Assembly: GCA_003523945.1 (NCBI GenBank)
Contig: DOFS01000221.1
Span: 932-6,827, forward strand
Length of the DNA stretch: 5,896 bases
DNA from: Nitrospiraceae bacterium
Lineage (GTDB): Bacteria > Nitrospirota > Nitrospiria > Nitrospirales > UBA8639
Direction of reading: 5' to 3'
Shown here: positions 1-5,896 of the stretch, in pieces
How positions within the stretch are numbered: the first letter of the stretch is position 1
Layout: each line of letters begins with the position of its first letter
Position numbers and translations under genes: made by a program
Notes under the pieces: generated by a model
Told to the model about the DNA's origin: nothing
The model's input: the letters and a program-made list of their open reading frames with translations, nothing else
Database searches by the model: none

Positions 1-719
1 ATGAATATTGTGATTGGTTCATAGAACTTGCCAAACCCTGCCTCCAACAGGAAAACCATTCCGATGCCCCGGCTACCCGCCAAACACTCTTGGAATCATT
101 TGAAGTCATTCAACGGCTTTTGCACCCCGTGATGCCATTCATCACCGAAGAGATATGGCAATCGTTTCCGCACGCGGGACAATCGATTATGACTCAACCT
201 TTTCCCACTGAAAAACCTGAATGGGCCGATGCTGAAGCCGAACAGGCTTTTTCAGTTCTTCAATCTTTTGTAAACACAGCTAGAACCGGACGAGCTTTCC
301 TGAATATTTCCCCTTCTCAAACCCCTTCGGTCTACGGAGTGAGTACCCATGCCCACGCTACGGCTACCCTGGGCTTCCTTACCCCCTATATCGAGTCGAT
401 TCTCCGCTCATCGGTCATCACAGACCAGGGCATTCCACCTCTCCGCACATTACAATTACCTTCAGGTCAGTTCATAACCATTGGTATTCCAGTGCCCGAT
501 GAGATTGACCTTCTAGAAGTTGTCAAAAAAATCCAGAAACAAATTGGAGAAAAAGATAAGGAAGTGCAACGCCTTGGTAGTCGGTTATCCTCTCCTGAAT
601 TCAGGGAGAAAGCGGAGCCTTCGGTTATCCAGGAATCAGAGGACCGTCGCACTAAACTCGGGGATGAGCTGGATATTCTCAATATGACCCAACAACAACT
701 TGCTTCCATGACAGCCTAA
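1..719 (+). CDS. valS: Valyl-tRNA synthetase, C-terminal part (5' end outside window)
   Basis: This is the end of cytoplasmic valyl-tRNA synthetase, which charges tRNA-Val with valine using ATP. The frame is open from base 3 (bases 1-2 complete an earlier codon) to the TAA at 717-719, giving 238 visible residues. The catalytic Rossmann domain, with HIGH and KMSKS, lies outside the window. Visible residues 1-10 (EYCDWFIELA) and 41-52 (HPVMPFITEEIW) are hallmark motifs of the class Ia anticodon-binding helical domain in ValRS. Residues ~168-236 are charged and heptad-like (IDLLEVVKKIQKQIGEKDKE, later LSSPEFREKA), matching the C-terminal coiled-coil arm that contacts tRNA. The TTG at 90 is internal, not a start, because conserved sequence continues upstream of it. 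The stop overlaps the nadC start at TAATG, implying translational coupling. Identity is near certain; only truncation by the window edge limits the call. Confidence 0.95.
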   Translation, partial: EYCDWFIELAKPCLQQENHSDAPATRQTLLESFEVIQRLLHPVMPFITEEIWQSFPHAGQSIMTQPFPTEKPEWADAEAEQAFSVLQSFVNTARTGRAFLNISPSQTPSVYGVSTHAHATATLGFLTPYIESILRSSVITDQGIPPLRTLQLPSGQFITIGIPVPDEIDLLEVVKKIQKQIGEKDKEVQRLGSRLSSPEFREKAEPSVIQESEDRRTKLGDELDILNMTQQQLASMTA

Positions 720-1615
720 TGGGCATAACCTCCCTCTCACCTCCCCCACCTTTCTTCTCCATGCAGCGCATAATCAACGCGGCGATGGAAGAAGACCTTG
801 TCTATGGAGACCTGACCTCGACACTTCTCATTCCACCGTCTCAGTTAGCTTGTGCGGAAATCATCGCAAGAGATCACATGGTCGTAGCAGGTGTGGCGGT
901 TGCCAGACAGGTGTTTCATACAGTCGATTCCACCATTGCACTCACCACCCATACTGAGGATGGCACAATGGTACGCCCGTTAACCCCTATCCTCACTATA
1001 CAAGGCAAGGCGCAATCTCTCCTCCAAGGCGAACGAATCGCCCTGAATTTTCTTCAACGGCTTTCGGGGATCAGCACCCTCACCCATCAGTTTTGTGAGG
1101 CTATTCGCGATTTTCCGGTCGCAATAGTGGACACACGGAAAACTACACCCGGACTCCGGGCCTTAGAAAAATGGGCCGTCCTCCTTGGCGGGGGGAAAAA
1201 TCATCGCTTTTCGCTCCATGATGGCATTCTCATTAAAGATAATCACTTGATGGTCATGGCCTCTCAAGGTATGAACATCACCCAGACCTGTTTAAGGGCC
1301 AGGCAACATGCCCCGCATGGCCTTCGAATTTGCGTGGAAGTGGAAACGGTTGCTCAGGTCCGACAAGCCTTAAAGGGAAAAGCCGATGTCCTTTTATTGG
1401 ATAACATGACCCCCGATCAGGTCAGACAGGCCATAGCCATCATTCAAAAACAGGCCTTGGTTGAAGTATCGGGAGGCATGACCTTGAACAATATTCGGGC
1501 TATGGCGGAAGCAGGGCCTGATTTCATTTCGATTGGGGCACTCACTCATTCCGCCCCGTCTATGGACCTGTCCATGGACATCGCTTCTCTCCAAACAATA
1601 ACAGGTCCTTTATAA
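719..1615 (+). CDS. nadC: Nicotinate-nucleotide pyrophosphorylase (carboxylating), quinolinate phosphoribosyltransferase
   Basis: This cytoplasmic enzyme converts quinolinate and PRPP to nicotinate mononucleotide, CO2 and PPi, joining de novo synthesis to the NAD pathway. The 298 residues are near the family's usual ~280-300. An N-terminal domain (EEDLVYGDLTS, 24-34) precedes the barrel. Family substrate-binding motifs are present: ER at 105-106, DTRKTTPG 138-145, GGGKNHRF 157-164, LIKDNH 171-176, VEVET 206-210, LLLDN 225-229, EVSGGM 249-254 and ISIGALTHS 270-278. By family knowledge R106, R140, K141, R163, K173, an acidic residue in VEVET and D228 line the quinolinate/PRPP site; all are present. 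The ATG at 719 shares one base with the valS stop and has no clear ribosome binding site, so it probably relies on coupling. It adds a 14-residue leader with four prolines; ATG 761, where homology begins, is a real alternative. Confidence 0.95.
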   Translation: MGITSLSPPPPFFSMQRIINAAMEEDLVYGDLTSTLLIPPSQLACAEIIARDHMVVAGVAVARQVFHTVDSTIALTTHTEDGTMVRPLTPILTIQGKAQSLLQGERIALNFLQRLSGISTLTHQFCEAIRDFPVAIVDTRKTTPGLRALEKWAVLLGGGKNHRFSLHDGILIKDNHLMVMASQGMNITQTCLRARQHAPHGLRICVEVETVAQVRQALKGKADVLLLDNMTPDQVRQAIAIIQKQALVEVSGGMTLNNIRAMAEAGPDFISIGALTHSAPSMDLSMDIASLQTITGPL

Positions 1616-1645
1616 GGACAATATCGAGCCTGATTTCCACTCTAA

Positions 1646-2482
1646 TTGATTGCCCCAGCCGTGTTATCCGCCACAACACTCGCCGCTCTCCTCCCCTCAA
1701 AAAAGCTTGGAGAGACACTCTATGTTTTTGACGAATTAGCCTCAACCAATGCCTTTGCCATGGACAGAGCCAAGGACCAGGCAGTTCCCGGCACAGTTAT
1801 TTTGGCCGACACACAAACGGCAGGCCGAGGTCGATTAGACCGGTCTTGGTTTTCCCCAGCTAAGTCGAATATTTATGGATCTCTCCTTTTCGTTCATGAG
1901 ACAACCATTCAACATCAAGGATGGATTCCCCTCATGGCCGGGGTGGCCATTGCCAAGGCAGTCAAACAACAGACTGGAATTCACATCGATCTCAAGTGGC
2001 CCAATGACTTACAGATAGCCGAACGTAAAGTAGGTGGCGTTTTATGTGATTCTTTTCGGAATGCACGACACCACACATGCGTGGTGATTGGATTCGGGAT
2101 CAACGTCAACCTCTCACAACAGGAGTTCCCCCCAGAACTTCAACCCAAGGCGACTTCCTTGCAGATTCAGTGTCTTCGCCCAGTAGACAGAGAGGAGCTA
2201 ATCATGAATGTGATTACAGGCCTGGAAGAAGAATGGCAGGACCTTATGTCGAACGGTCCTCAATCTTTACTGGTAAAGTACAAACATCGGTGTGTCACGA
2301 TTGGACAAACGATTCAGGTTCAGTTCCCAGATGGAAACCAAATACAGGGGCTGGCACATTCCATTGGAGAATATGGCCAACTTCAGGTCATCCCCTCATG
2401 TTCTGAAGTAAAAGAGCAACCACCTAGGATGCGTGATATTCATTCTGGGGAGATCCTTCATCTTCGAACATCCGCCCAATAA
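1646..2482 (+). CDS. birA: Biotin--[acetyl-CoA carboxylase] ligase, ligase-only (no DNA-binding domain)
   Basis: Biotin-protein ligase makes biotinyl-5'-AMP from biotin and ATP and transfers biotin to the carrier lysine of acetyl-CoA carboxylase (AccB) and related enzymes in the cytoplasm. The catalytic domain covers residues ~22-200: STN 33-35, the biotinyl-AMP loop AGRGRLDRSW 59-68, KWPND 117-121, KVGG 128-131 and VIGFGINVN 147-155. An SH3-like C-terminal domain follows (~208-275, ending DIHSGEILHLR). At 278 residues the protein begins almost directly with the catalytic domain, so the N-terminal helix-turn-helix of E. coli-type BirA is missing and it should not act as the biotin repressor. 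The start is uncertain: the frame has a TAA at 1643-1645 immediately before TTG 1646, GTG 1661 is the next option, and neither has a Shine-Dalgarno sequence. ATG 1760 would delete STN and is unlikely. It lies 30 bases after nadC. Confidence 0.93.
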   Translation: MIAPAVLSATTLAALLPSKKLGETLYVFDELASTNAFAMDRAKDQAVPGTVILADTQTAGRGRLDRSWFSPAKSNIYGSLLFVHETTIQHQGWIPLMAGVAIAKAVKQQTGIHIDLKWPNDLQIAERKVGGVLCDSFRNARHHTCVVIGFGINVNLSQQEFPPELQPKATSLQIQCLRPVDREELIMNVITGLEEEWQDLMSNGPQSLLVKYKHRCVTIGQTIQVQFPDGNQIQGLAHSIGEYGQLQVIPSCSEVKEQPPRMRDIHSGEILHLRTSAQ

Positions 2483-2500
2483 TGACGCCATCACTGAAGA

Positions 2501-3307
2501 ATGGCAAAACAACAGGAGTGGCCATTTGGCATGCTACTAGCCATCGACATTGGTAATTCGCATATTGTCTGTGGGGTCTTTCAAGAGAGCAGGCTAATCT
2601 CGCACTGGCGATTATCCACGGACCATTCCAAGACCCCAGATGAATATAGCATTGTTCTTCGTTCCCTTCTCCAACATCATAAAATCCTACCAGAAGATAT
2701 CTGTGGCTGTATTGTCAGTAGTGTGGTCCCCCCTCTCACGCATATTTTTGACATGTGGACTCAATCATTGCTGGGCCAACAACCCCTTATCGTCAACAGT
2801 GAATCTCCTCATGGGCTCACGCTCCGATACAGCAACCCGGAGGAAATCGGGACAGATCGCCTCGTCAATGCGGCCGCGGCCTTTGCCCACTATCAACGGT
2901 ACCTGATTATTGTGGATTTTGGGACCGCGACCACATTTTGTATCGTCACCCAACAAGGCGAGTACCTAGGGGGAGCCATTGCCCCTGGTTTAAAAAGCGC
3001 AGCAGATACCCTTCACATCAAAACAGCTAAGCTCCCAAAAGTGGATCTGGCCATTCCGGCATCTGTGATTGGCAAAGACACAACCACCAGTATGCAGGCA
3101 GGAATCATGTATGGATATGCTGGGTTGGTTGACGAAATCGTGAAAAGGATACAACAGGAAATCGGAGAATCCGCGCTCGTGATTGCGACAGGTGGGCTGG
3201 CTCAAACTGTTGTTCCGATTTCAAGCACCATTCAGGAGGTAAGGCCCCATCTCACATTAGAAGGCCTAAGACTCCTCTATGAACGCATGACCTCTTCCTG
3301 TGGATAA
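2501..3307 (+). CDS. coaX: Type III pantothenate kinase
   Basis: CoaX phosphorylates pantothenate with ATP, the first and usually committed step of coenzyme A synthesis. The type III family is typically K+-dependent and insensitive to CoA feedback (family knowledge). The 268 residues show the acetate/sugar kinase/Hsp70 (ASKHA) fold motifs: phosphate-1 loop DIGNS 16-20, SSVVPPLT 73-80, GTDRLVNA 117-124 with the expected catalytic aspartate D119, DFGTATTF 139-146, GGAIAPG 157-163, IATGGLA 228-234, and LTLEGLRLLYER 251-262. Two positions differ from the common pattern: GTDR rather than GADR, and Cys rather than Asp after TTF. Homologues usually start at the equivalent of MLLAIDIGNS, which here is ATG 2531; the upstream ATG 2501 adds ten residues. 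An AGGAG at 2514-2518 could serve 2531, though 12 bases away. It follows birA by 18 bases (48 with the shorter start), consistent with one operon. Confidence 0.94.
   Translation: MAKQQEWPFGMLLAIDIGNSHIVCGVFQESRLISHWRLSTDHSKTPDEYSIVLRSLLQHHKILPEDICGCIVSSVVPPLTHIFDMWTQSLLGQQPLIVNSESPHGLTLRYSNPEEIGTDRLVNAAAAFAHYQRYLIIVDFGTATTFCIVTQQGEYLGGAIAPGLKSAADTLHIKTAKLPKVDLAIPASVIGKDTTTSMQAGIMYGYAGLVDEIVKRIQQEIGESALVIATGGLAQTVVPISSTIQEVRPHLTLEGLRLLYERMTSSCG
2514..2518 (+). promoter_or_regulatory. Possible ribosome binding site for the shorter coaX start
   Basis: AGGAG lies 12 bases before ATG 2531, longer than the usual 5-9 base gap. It sits downstream of ATG 2501, so it can only serve 2531. Together with the family's usual N-terminus (MLLAIDIGN), it favours the shorter start, but not decisively. 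Confidence 0.4.
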
Positions 3308-3370
3308 CTTTCCCGCTTAGTATCGGCTCTGTTAACTAACCAAAAACCATAAGAAATTTGAGAGGATGGG

Positions 3371-3398
3371 TTGACTTGTCAGACGGAGTGACTATCTA
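3371..3398 (+). promoter_or_regulatory. Weak candidate sigma70-type promoter for grpE-dnaK
   Basis: TTGACT at 3371-3376 matches five of six bases of the -35 consensus TTGACA. At a 16-base spacing TATCTA (3393-3398) is a poor -10 element, matching only the first three bases and lacking the final T. It is the best candidate in the coaX-grpE gap, where a heat-shock promoter is expected. Transcription would begin near 3405, before both candidate grpE starts. I see neither a sigma32-type CCCCAT -10 nor a CIRCE operator beside it. No intrinsic terminator (stable hairpin plus T run) is visible between coaX and this site, so readthrough from upstream is also possible. Confidence 0.3.
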
Positions 3399-3461
3399 GC
3401 CTCGGTAAGCAACTGAAATGTCTTTCTTTTCTTATTGGTCATCCATGACTCAACAACCGGG

Positions 3462-3467
3462 AAAAGG
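3462..3467 (+). promoter_or_regulatory. Ribosome binding site deciding the grpE start
   Basis: AAAAGG ends seven bases before ATG 3475, a normal spacing. The other in-frame ATGs, 3418 and 3445, have no purine-rich element at suitable distance; 3445 is preceded by a T-rich stretch. This makes 3475 the preferred start. Confidence 0.55.
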
Positions 3468-3474
3468 TAAAACC

Positions 3475-4080
3475 ATGGCTTCTACAGAGGAAACTACTGA
3501 AGAATTGACTTCAGAGGAAGTCAGTCCCCCAGAAAGTACGTCCGAGGAAAACCAGATAAATACTCCCGAGAATGTCGGGACACCGGAGGAAGAACTCCAA
3601 ATCTCCCAAGATAAATATTTGCGCCTGGCTGCAGAGTTTGAAAACTACAAACGCCGAGCCCAGCGAGATCAGAGCGATTCCATTCGATTTGGTAATGAAT
3701 CGTTACTAAAAAATTTGATTCCTATTATTGATAACCTTGAGCGAGCCATTCAGTGCGCAAAAGATGCAGGAACCAGCGGGCCATTGCTTGAAGGGGTAGA
3801 GCTTACTCACAAACAGTTCCTGGAAACCGTGGGTAAAGTCGGCGTCCGACAACTATCCGCCACCGGAAACGCCTTTGATCCTGCTATCCATCAAGCGGTC
3901 ACCCAGGTGGAATCTGAAAGCGTGGAGCCGAACACCATCGTGGAAGAGTTTCAAAAAGGATATTTGTTACACGATCGAATTTTACGCCCGGCTATGGTAA
4001 GCGTAGCGAAAGAAAAATCAGAACTGACAGAACCATGTTCTACTGAAGAATCTGGTGAAGAGGGAGGAATACAGGTATGA
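3475..4080 (+). CDS. grpE: GrpE, nucleotide exchange factor for DnaK
   Basis: GrpE is the cytoplasmic dimeric cochaperone that releases ADP from DnaK and so resets the chaperone cycle. From ATG 3475 the protein has 201 residues, close to the usual ~190-200. Residues 1-40 are acidic and Ser/Thr/Glu-rich, the expected disordered N-terminus. A long helix with [14 protein letters not shown] (48-61) forms the dimerising coiled coil, followed by [11 protein letters not shown] (81-91). The C-terminal beta domain that contacts DnaK carries the family signature FDPAIHQAV (134-142) and [17 protein letters not shown] (162-178). The frame is open further upstream to ATG 3418, which would add 19 hydrophobic/aromatic-rich residues with no ribosome binding site; I prefer 3475 for its AAAAGG. 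The last codons (EEGGIQV) encode the dnaK ribosome binding site, and the stop overlaps the dnaK start as ATGA. The function is secure; only the start is open. Confidence 0.95.
   Translation: MASTEETTEELTSEEVSPPESTSEENQINTPENVGTPEEELQISQDKYLRLAAEFENYKRRAQRDQSDSIRFGNESLLKNLIPIIDNLERAIQCAKDAGTSGPLLEGVELTHKQFLETVGKVGVRQLSATGNAFDPAIHQAVTQVESESVEPNTIVEEFQKGYLLHDRILRPAMVSVAKEKSELTEPCSTEESGEEGGIQV
4061..4068 (+). promoter_or_regulatory. Ribosome binding site of dnaK inside the end of grpE
   Basis: AGGGAGGA contains a GGAGG core ending nine bases before ATG 4077. It is the strongest Shine-Dalgarno sequence in the window and fits the high DnaK output expected relative to GrpE. With the ATGA overlap it indicates both coupled and independent initiation. 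Confidence 0.8.
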
Positions 4081-5896
4081 GCAAAATTATTGGGATTGAC
4101 TTAGGAACAACAAATTCTTGCGTAGCCGTAATGAGCGGGGGAGACCCCAGCGTCATTGCCAATTCAGAGGGTGGCCGGACCACACCATCTGTCGTGGCCT
4201 TGACCGACAAAGACGAACGGTTGGTCGGACAGATTGCCAAACGGCAGGCCATCACCAATCCAGAAAACACGATTTATTCGGTGAAGCGCCTAATGGGGAG
4301 AAAGCATGCTTCGCCTGAAGTCAAAAATGCGGCAAACCGGCTTTCCTATAAAACGACTGAAGGTGCCAACGGAGATGCCCACGTCATCATTCGGGGAAAA
4401 AGCTATAGCCCGGCAGAAATTTCGGCCATGATCCTTCAAAAAATGAAGCAAACCGCTGAAGATTATTTAGGGGAAAAGGTCACAGATGCCGTCATTACCG
4501 TTCCTGCTTATTTTGATGACAGCCAACGGCAGGCCACCAAGGACGCAGGAAAGATCGCGGGTCTAAATGTCTTGCGCATCATTAATGAACCGACTGCAGC
4601 ATCACTCGCCTATGGACTCGACAAGAAAAAAGATGAACGTATCGCCGTCTACGATCTCGGTGGGGGAACCTTTGACGTTTCAATTCTCGAAATCGGAGAA
4701 GGGGTCTTTGAAGTCAAATCCACAAATGGTGATACCTTTTTGGGTGGGGACGACTTTGATCTTCGGGTCATGGATTGGTTGGTTGAAGAATTCAAAAAGG
4801 ATCAAGGAATCGATTTACGGAATGATCGAATGGCCCTGCAACGACTGAAAGAAGCAGCTGAACGGGCAAAAATTGAGCTTTCCTCCTCCCAAGAAACCGA
4901 AATAAACTTACCCTTCATCACGGCCGATGCCAGTGGGCCAAAACATTTGGTACTTAAACTCACCAGGTCAAAATACGAGCAATTAGTGAATGATTTAATT
5001 GAACGAACAATCGAACCTTGCAAAAAAGCCCTTGCCGATGCTGATATGACCACCAGCGACATCAATGAAATCGTCTTGGTAGGTGGAATGACTCGGATGC
5101 CAAAAGTGATTGAACGAGTTAAGCAATTTTTCGGCAAAGAACCCCACCGTGGCGTGAATCCTGACGAAGTCGTGGCAATCGGTGCAGCTATTCAGGGTGG
5201 AGTTCTCAAGGGAGATGTGAAGGATGTGTTGTTATTAGATGTCACCCCGCTTTCACTCGGCATCGAAACATTAGGGGGAATCTTCACGAAACTCATCGAA
5301 CGCAACACCACAATACCCACCAAAAAGAGTCAAATTTTTTCAACAGCCGCCGACAACCAAACTGCCGTGACCATCAGAGTCTTCCAAGGTGAGCGCGAAA
5401 TGGCCAATGATAATAAACTATTGGGGCAGTTTGATTTAGTGGGCCTTCCGATGGCACCAAGGGGTGTTCCGCAAGTTGAAGTTACATTTGATATCGACGC
5501 TAACGGGATTGTGCATGTCTCAGCCAAAGATATGGCTACGCAAAAAGAACAATCAATCAAGATCACGGCATCTAGTGGATTAAGTAAGGAAGAGGTTGAG
5601 CGTCTCGTTAAGGAAGCACAAAGTCATACCGAAGAAGACAAAAAGAAACGGGAATTGGTCGAAGTTAAGAATCAAGCCGATACCCTTATTTATAGTACCG
5701 AAAAGAATTTGAGTGAACATGGAGACAAGATTGAGGAAACGGAGAAATCCAACATCCGAGGGGCAGTTGACGCACTTCGTAAAGCCATGGAGGAAACGGA
5801 CCTCGAAGCCATTAAAACCGCCATGCAAAACCTCACCACCGCTTCACACAAATTAGCAGAGGAAATGTACAAAAAGGCTTCTACTGATGCCTCTGC
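4077..5896 (+). CDS. dnaK: Chaperone protein DnaK (Hsp70), 3' end outside window
   Basis: DnaK is the ATP-driven cytoplasmic Hsp70 that binds exposed hydrophobic peptide segments, working with DnaJ and GrpE. The frame runs from ATG 4077 to the window edge with no stop: 606 full codons of the usual ~630-645. The nucleotide-binding domain holds all three Hsp70 signatures: IDLGTTNS 7-14, [14 protein letters not shown] 191-204 and [15 protein letters not shown] 332-346. K70, E171 and T198, needed for ATP hydrolysis or interdomain signalling in the family, are present. The interdomain linker DVLLLD is at 383-388, followed by TPLSLGIET and the substrate-binding beta domain to ~500. The helical lid is present to ~600, and only the flexible tail is cut off. 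The start is firm: GGAGG nine bases upstream and the standard [14 protein letters not shown]-terminus. It overlaps grpE by four bases. Nothing suggests damage. Confidence 0.97.
   Translation, partial: MSKIIGIDLGTTNSCVAVMSGGDPSVIANSEGGRTTPSVVALTDKDERLVGQIAKRQAITNPENTIYSVKRLMGRKHASPEVKNAANRLSYKTTEGANGDAHVIIRGKSYSPAEISAMILQKMKQTAEDYLGEKVTDAVITVPAYFDDSQRQATKDAGKIAGLNVLRIINEPTAASLAYGLDKKKDERIAVYDLGGGTFDVSILEIGEGVFEVKSTNGDTFLGGDDFDLRVMDWLVEEFKKDQGIDLRNDRMALQRLKEAAERAKIELSSSQETEINLPFITADASGPKHLVLKLTRSKYEQLVNDLIERTIEPCKKALADADMTTSDINEIVLVGGMTRMPKVIERVKQFFGKEPHRGVNPDEVVAIGAAIQGGVLKGDVKDVLLLDVTPLSLGIETLGGIFTKLIERNTTIPTKKSQIFSTAADNQTAVTIRVFQGEREMANDNKLLGQFDLVGLPMAPRGVPQVEVTFDIDANGIVHVSAKDMATQKEQSIKITASSGLSKEEVERLVKEAQSHTEEDKKKRELVEVKNQADTLIYSTEKNLSEHGDKIEETEKSNIRGAVDALRKAMEETDLEAIKTAMQNLTTASHKLAEEMYKKASTDAS

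Noticed and set aside
90..719. A separate 209-residue gene starting at TTG 90.
   Set aside because: Conserved ValRS sequence continues upstream in the same frame to base 3, so this is only the tail of valS.
1569..1580. Perfect 12-base palindrome TGTCCATGGACA near the end of nadC.
   Set aside because: It arises from two Met-Asp (ATGGAC) codon pairs in SMDLSMDI, which match the usual NadC C-terminal pattern; nothing else suggests an operator.
2480..2557. TAATG at the birA stop, opening a 24-residue reading frame that overlaps coaX.
   Set aside because: The ATG at 2482 is out of frame with coaX, has no ribosome binding site and encodes nothing recognisable; a frameshift is not needed because coaX has its own starts.
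3317..3339. TTAGT...ACTAA inverted repeat in the coaX-grpE gap, resembling the outer ends of a CIRCE operator.
   Set aside because: Only five base pairs match, the inner CACTC/GAGTG parts are missing and the loop length is wrong (13 rather than 9 plus the inner arms). It fits chance.
3308..3370. Possible transcription terminator after coaX.
   Set aside because: No stable GC-rich hairpin followed by a T run is present; the short TTAG/CTAA pairing is too weak.
4040..5872. Several open frames on the - strand and in other + frames across dnaK.
   Set aside because: They lie opposite or inside a well-conserved dnaK, show no family motifs or ribosome binding sites, and their composition reflects dnaK codon use.

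Overview
The window is a compact stretch of bacterial housekeeping genes, all on the + strand: the 3' end of valS, then nadC, birA, coaX, grpE and the first ~606 codons of dnaK. There are no RNA genes, mobile elements, CRISPR arrays or long repeats, and no gene-free stretch longer than about 170 bases. Base composition looks even, near 50% GC by eye, with no sign of recent transfer. The organism is a Gram-negative-type bacterium. My guess is a Nitrospirota-like lineage, from the general look of the proteins and moderate GC, but this is a weak inference that nothing in the window proves.

Layout: bases 1-719 hold the C-terminal part of valyl-tRNA synthetase, including its coiled-coil tRNA-binding arm. 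nadC (quinolinate phosphoribosyltransferase, NAD synthesis) overlaps it by one base at TAATG. After 30 bases comes birA (biotin-protein ligase without a DNA-binding domain). coaX (type III pantothenate kinase, first step of CoA synthesis) starts 18 bases after birA by the longest reading. The spacing suggests one transcription unit, valS-nadC-birA-coaX, linking a tRNA synthetase to three cofactor functions (NAD, protein biotinylation, CoA).

A gap of 110-167 bases, depending on the grpE start, follows coaX. It holds a weak promoter candidate and the only likely transcriptional break. grpE and dnaK then overlap by four bases (ATGA), with a strong ribosome binding site for dnaK inside the end of grpE. 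GrpE is the nucleotide exchange factor for DnaK, so the pair form a chaperone operon. hrcA, often found just upstream of grpE, is not there, and no CIRCE operator is recognisable. dnaK runs off the right edge just after its lid domain, so whether dnaJ follows cannot be seen.

I found no undescribed system. The items worth a second look concern start sites, the missing HrcA/CIRCE control, and small departures from family motifs.
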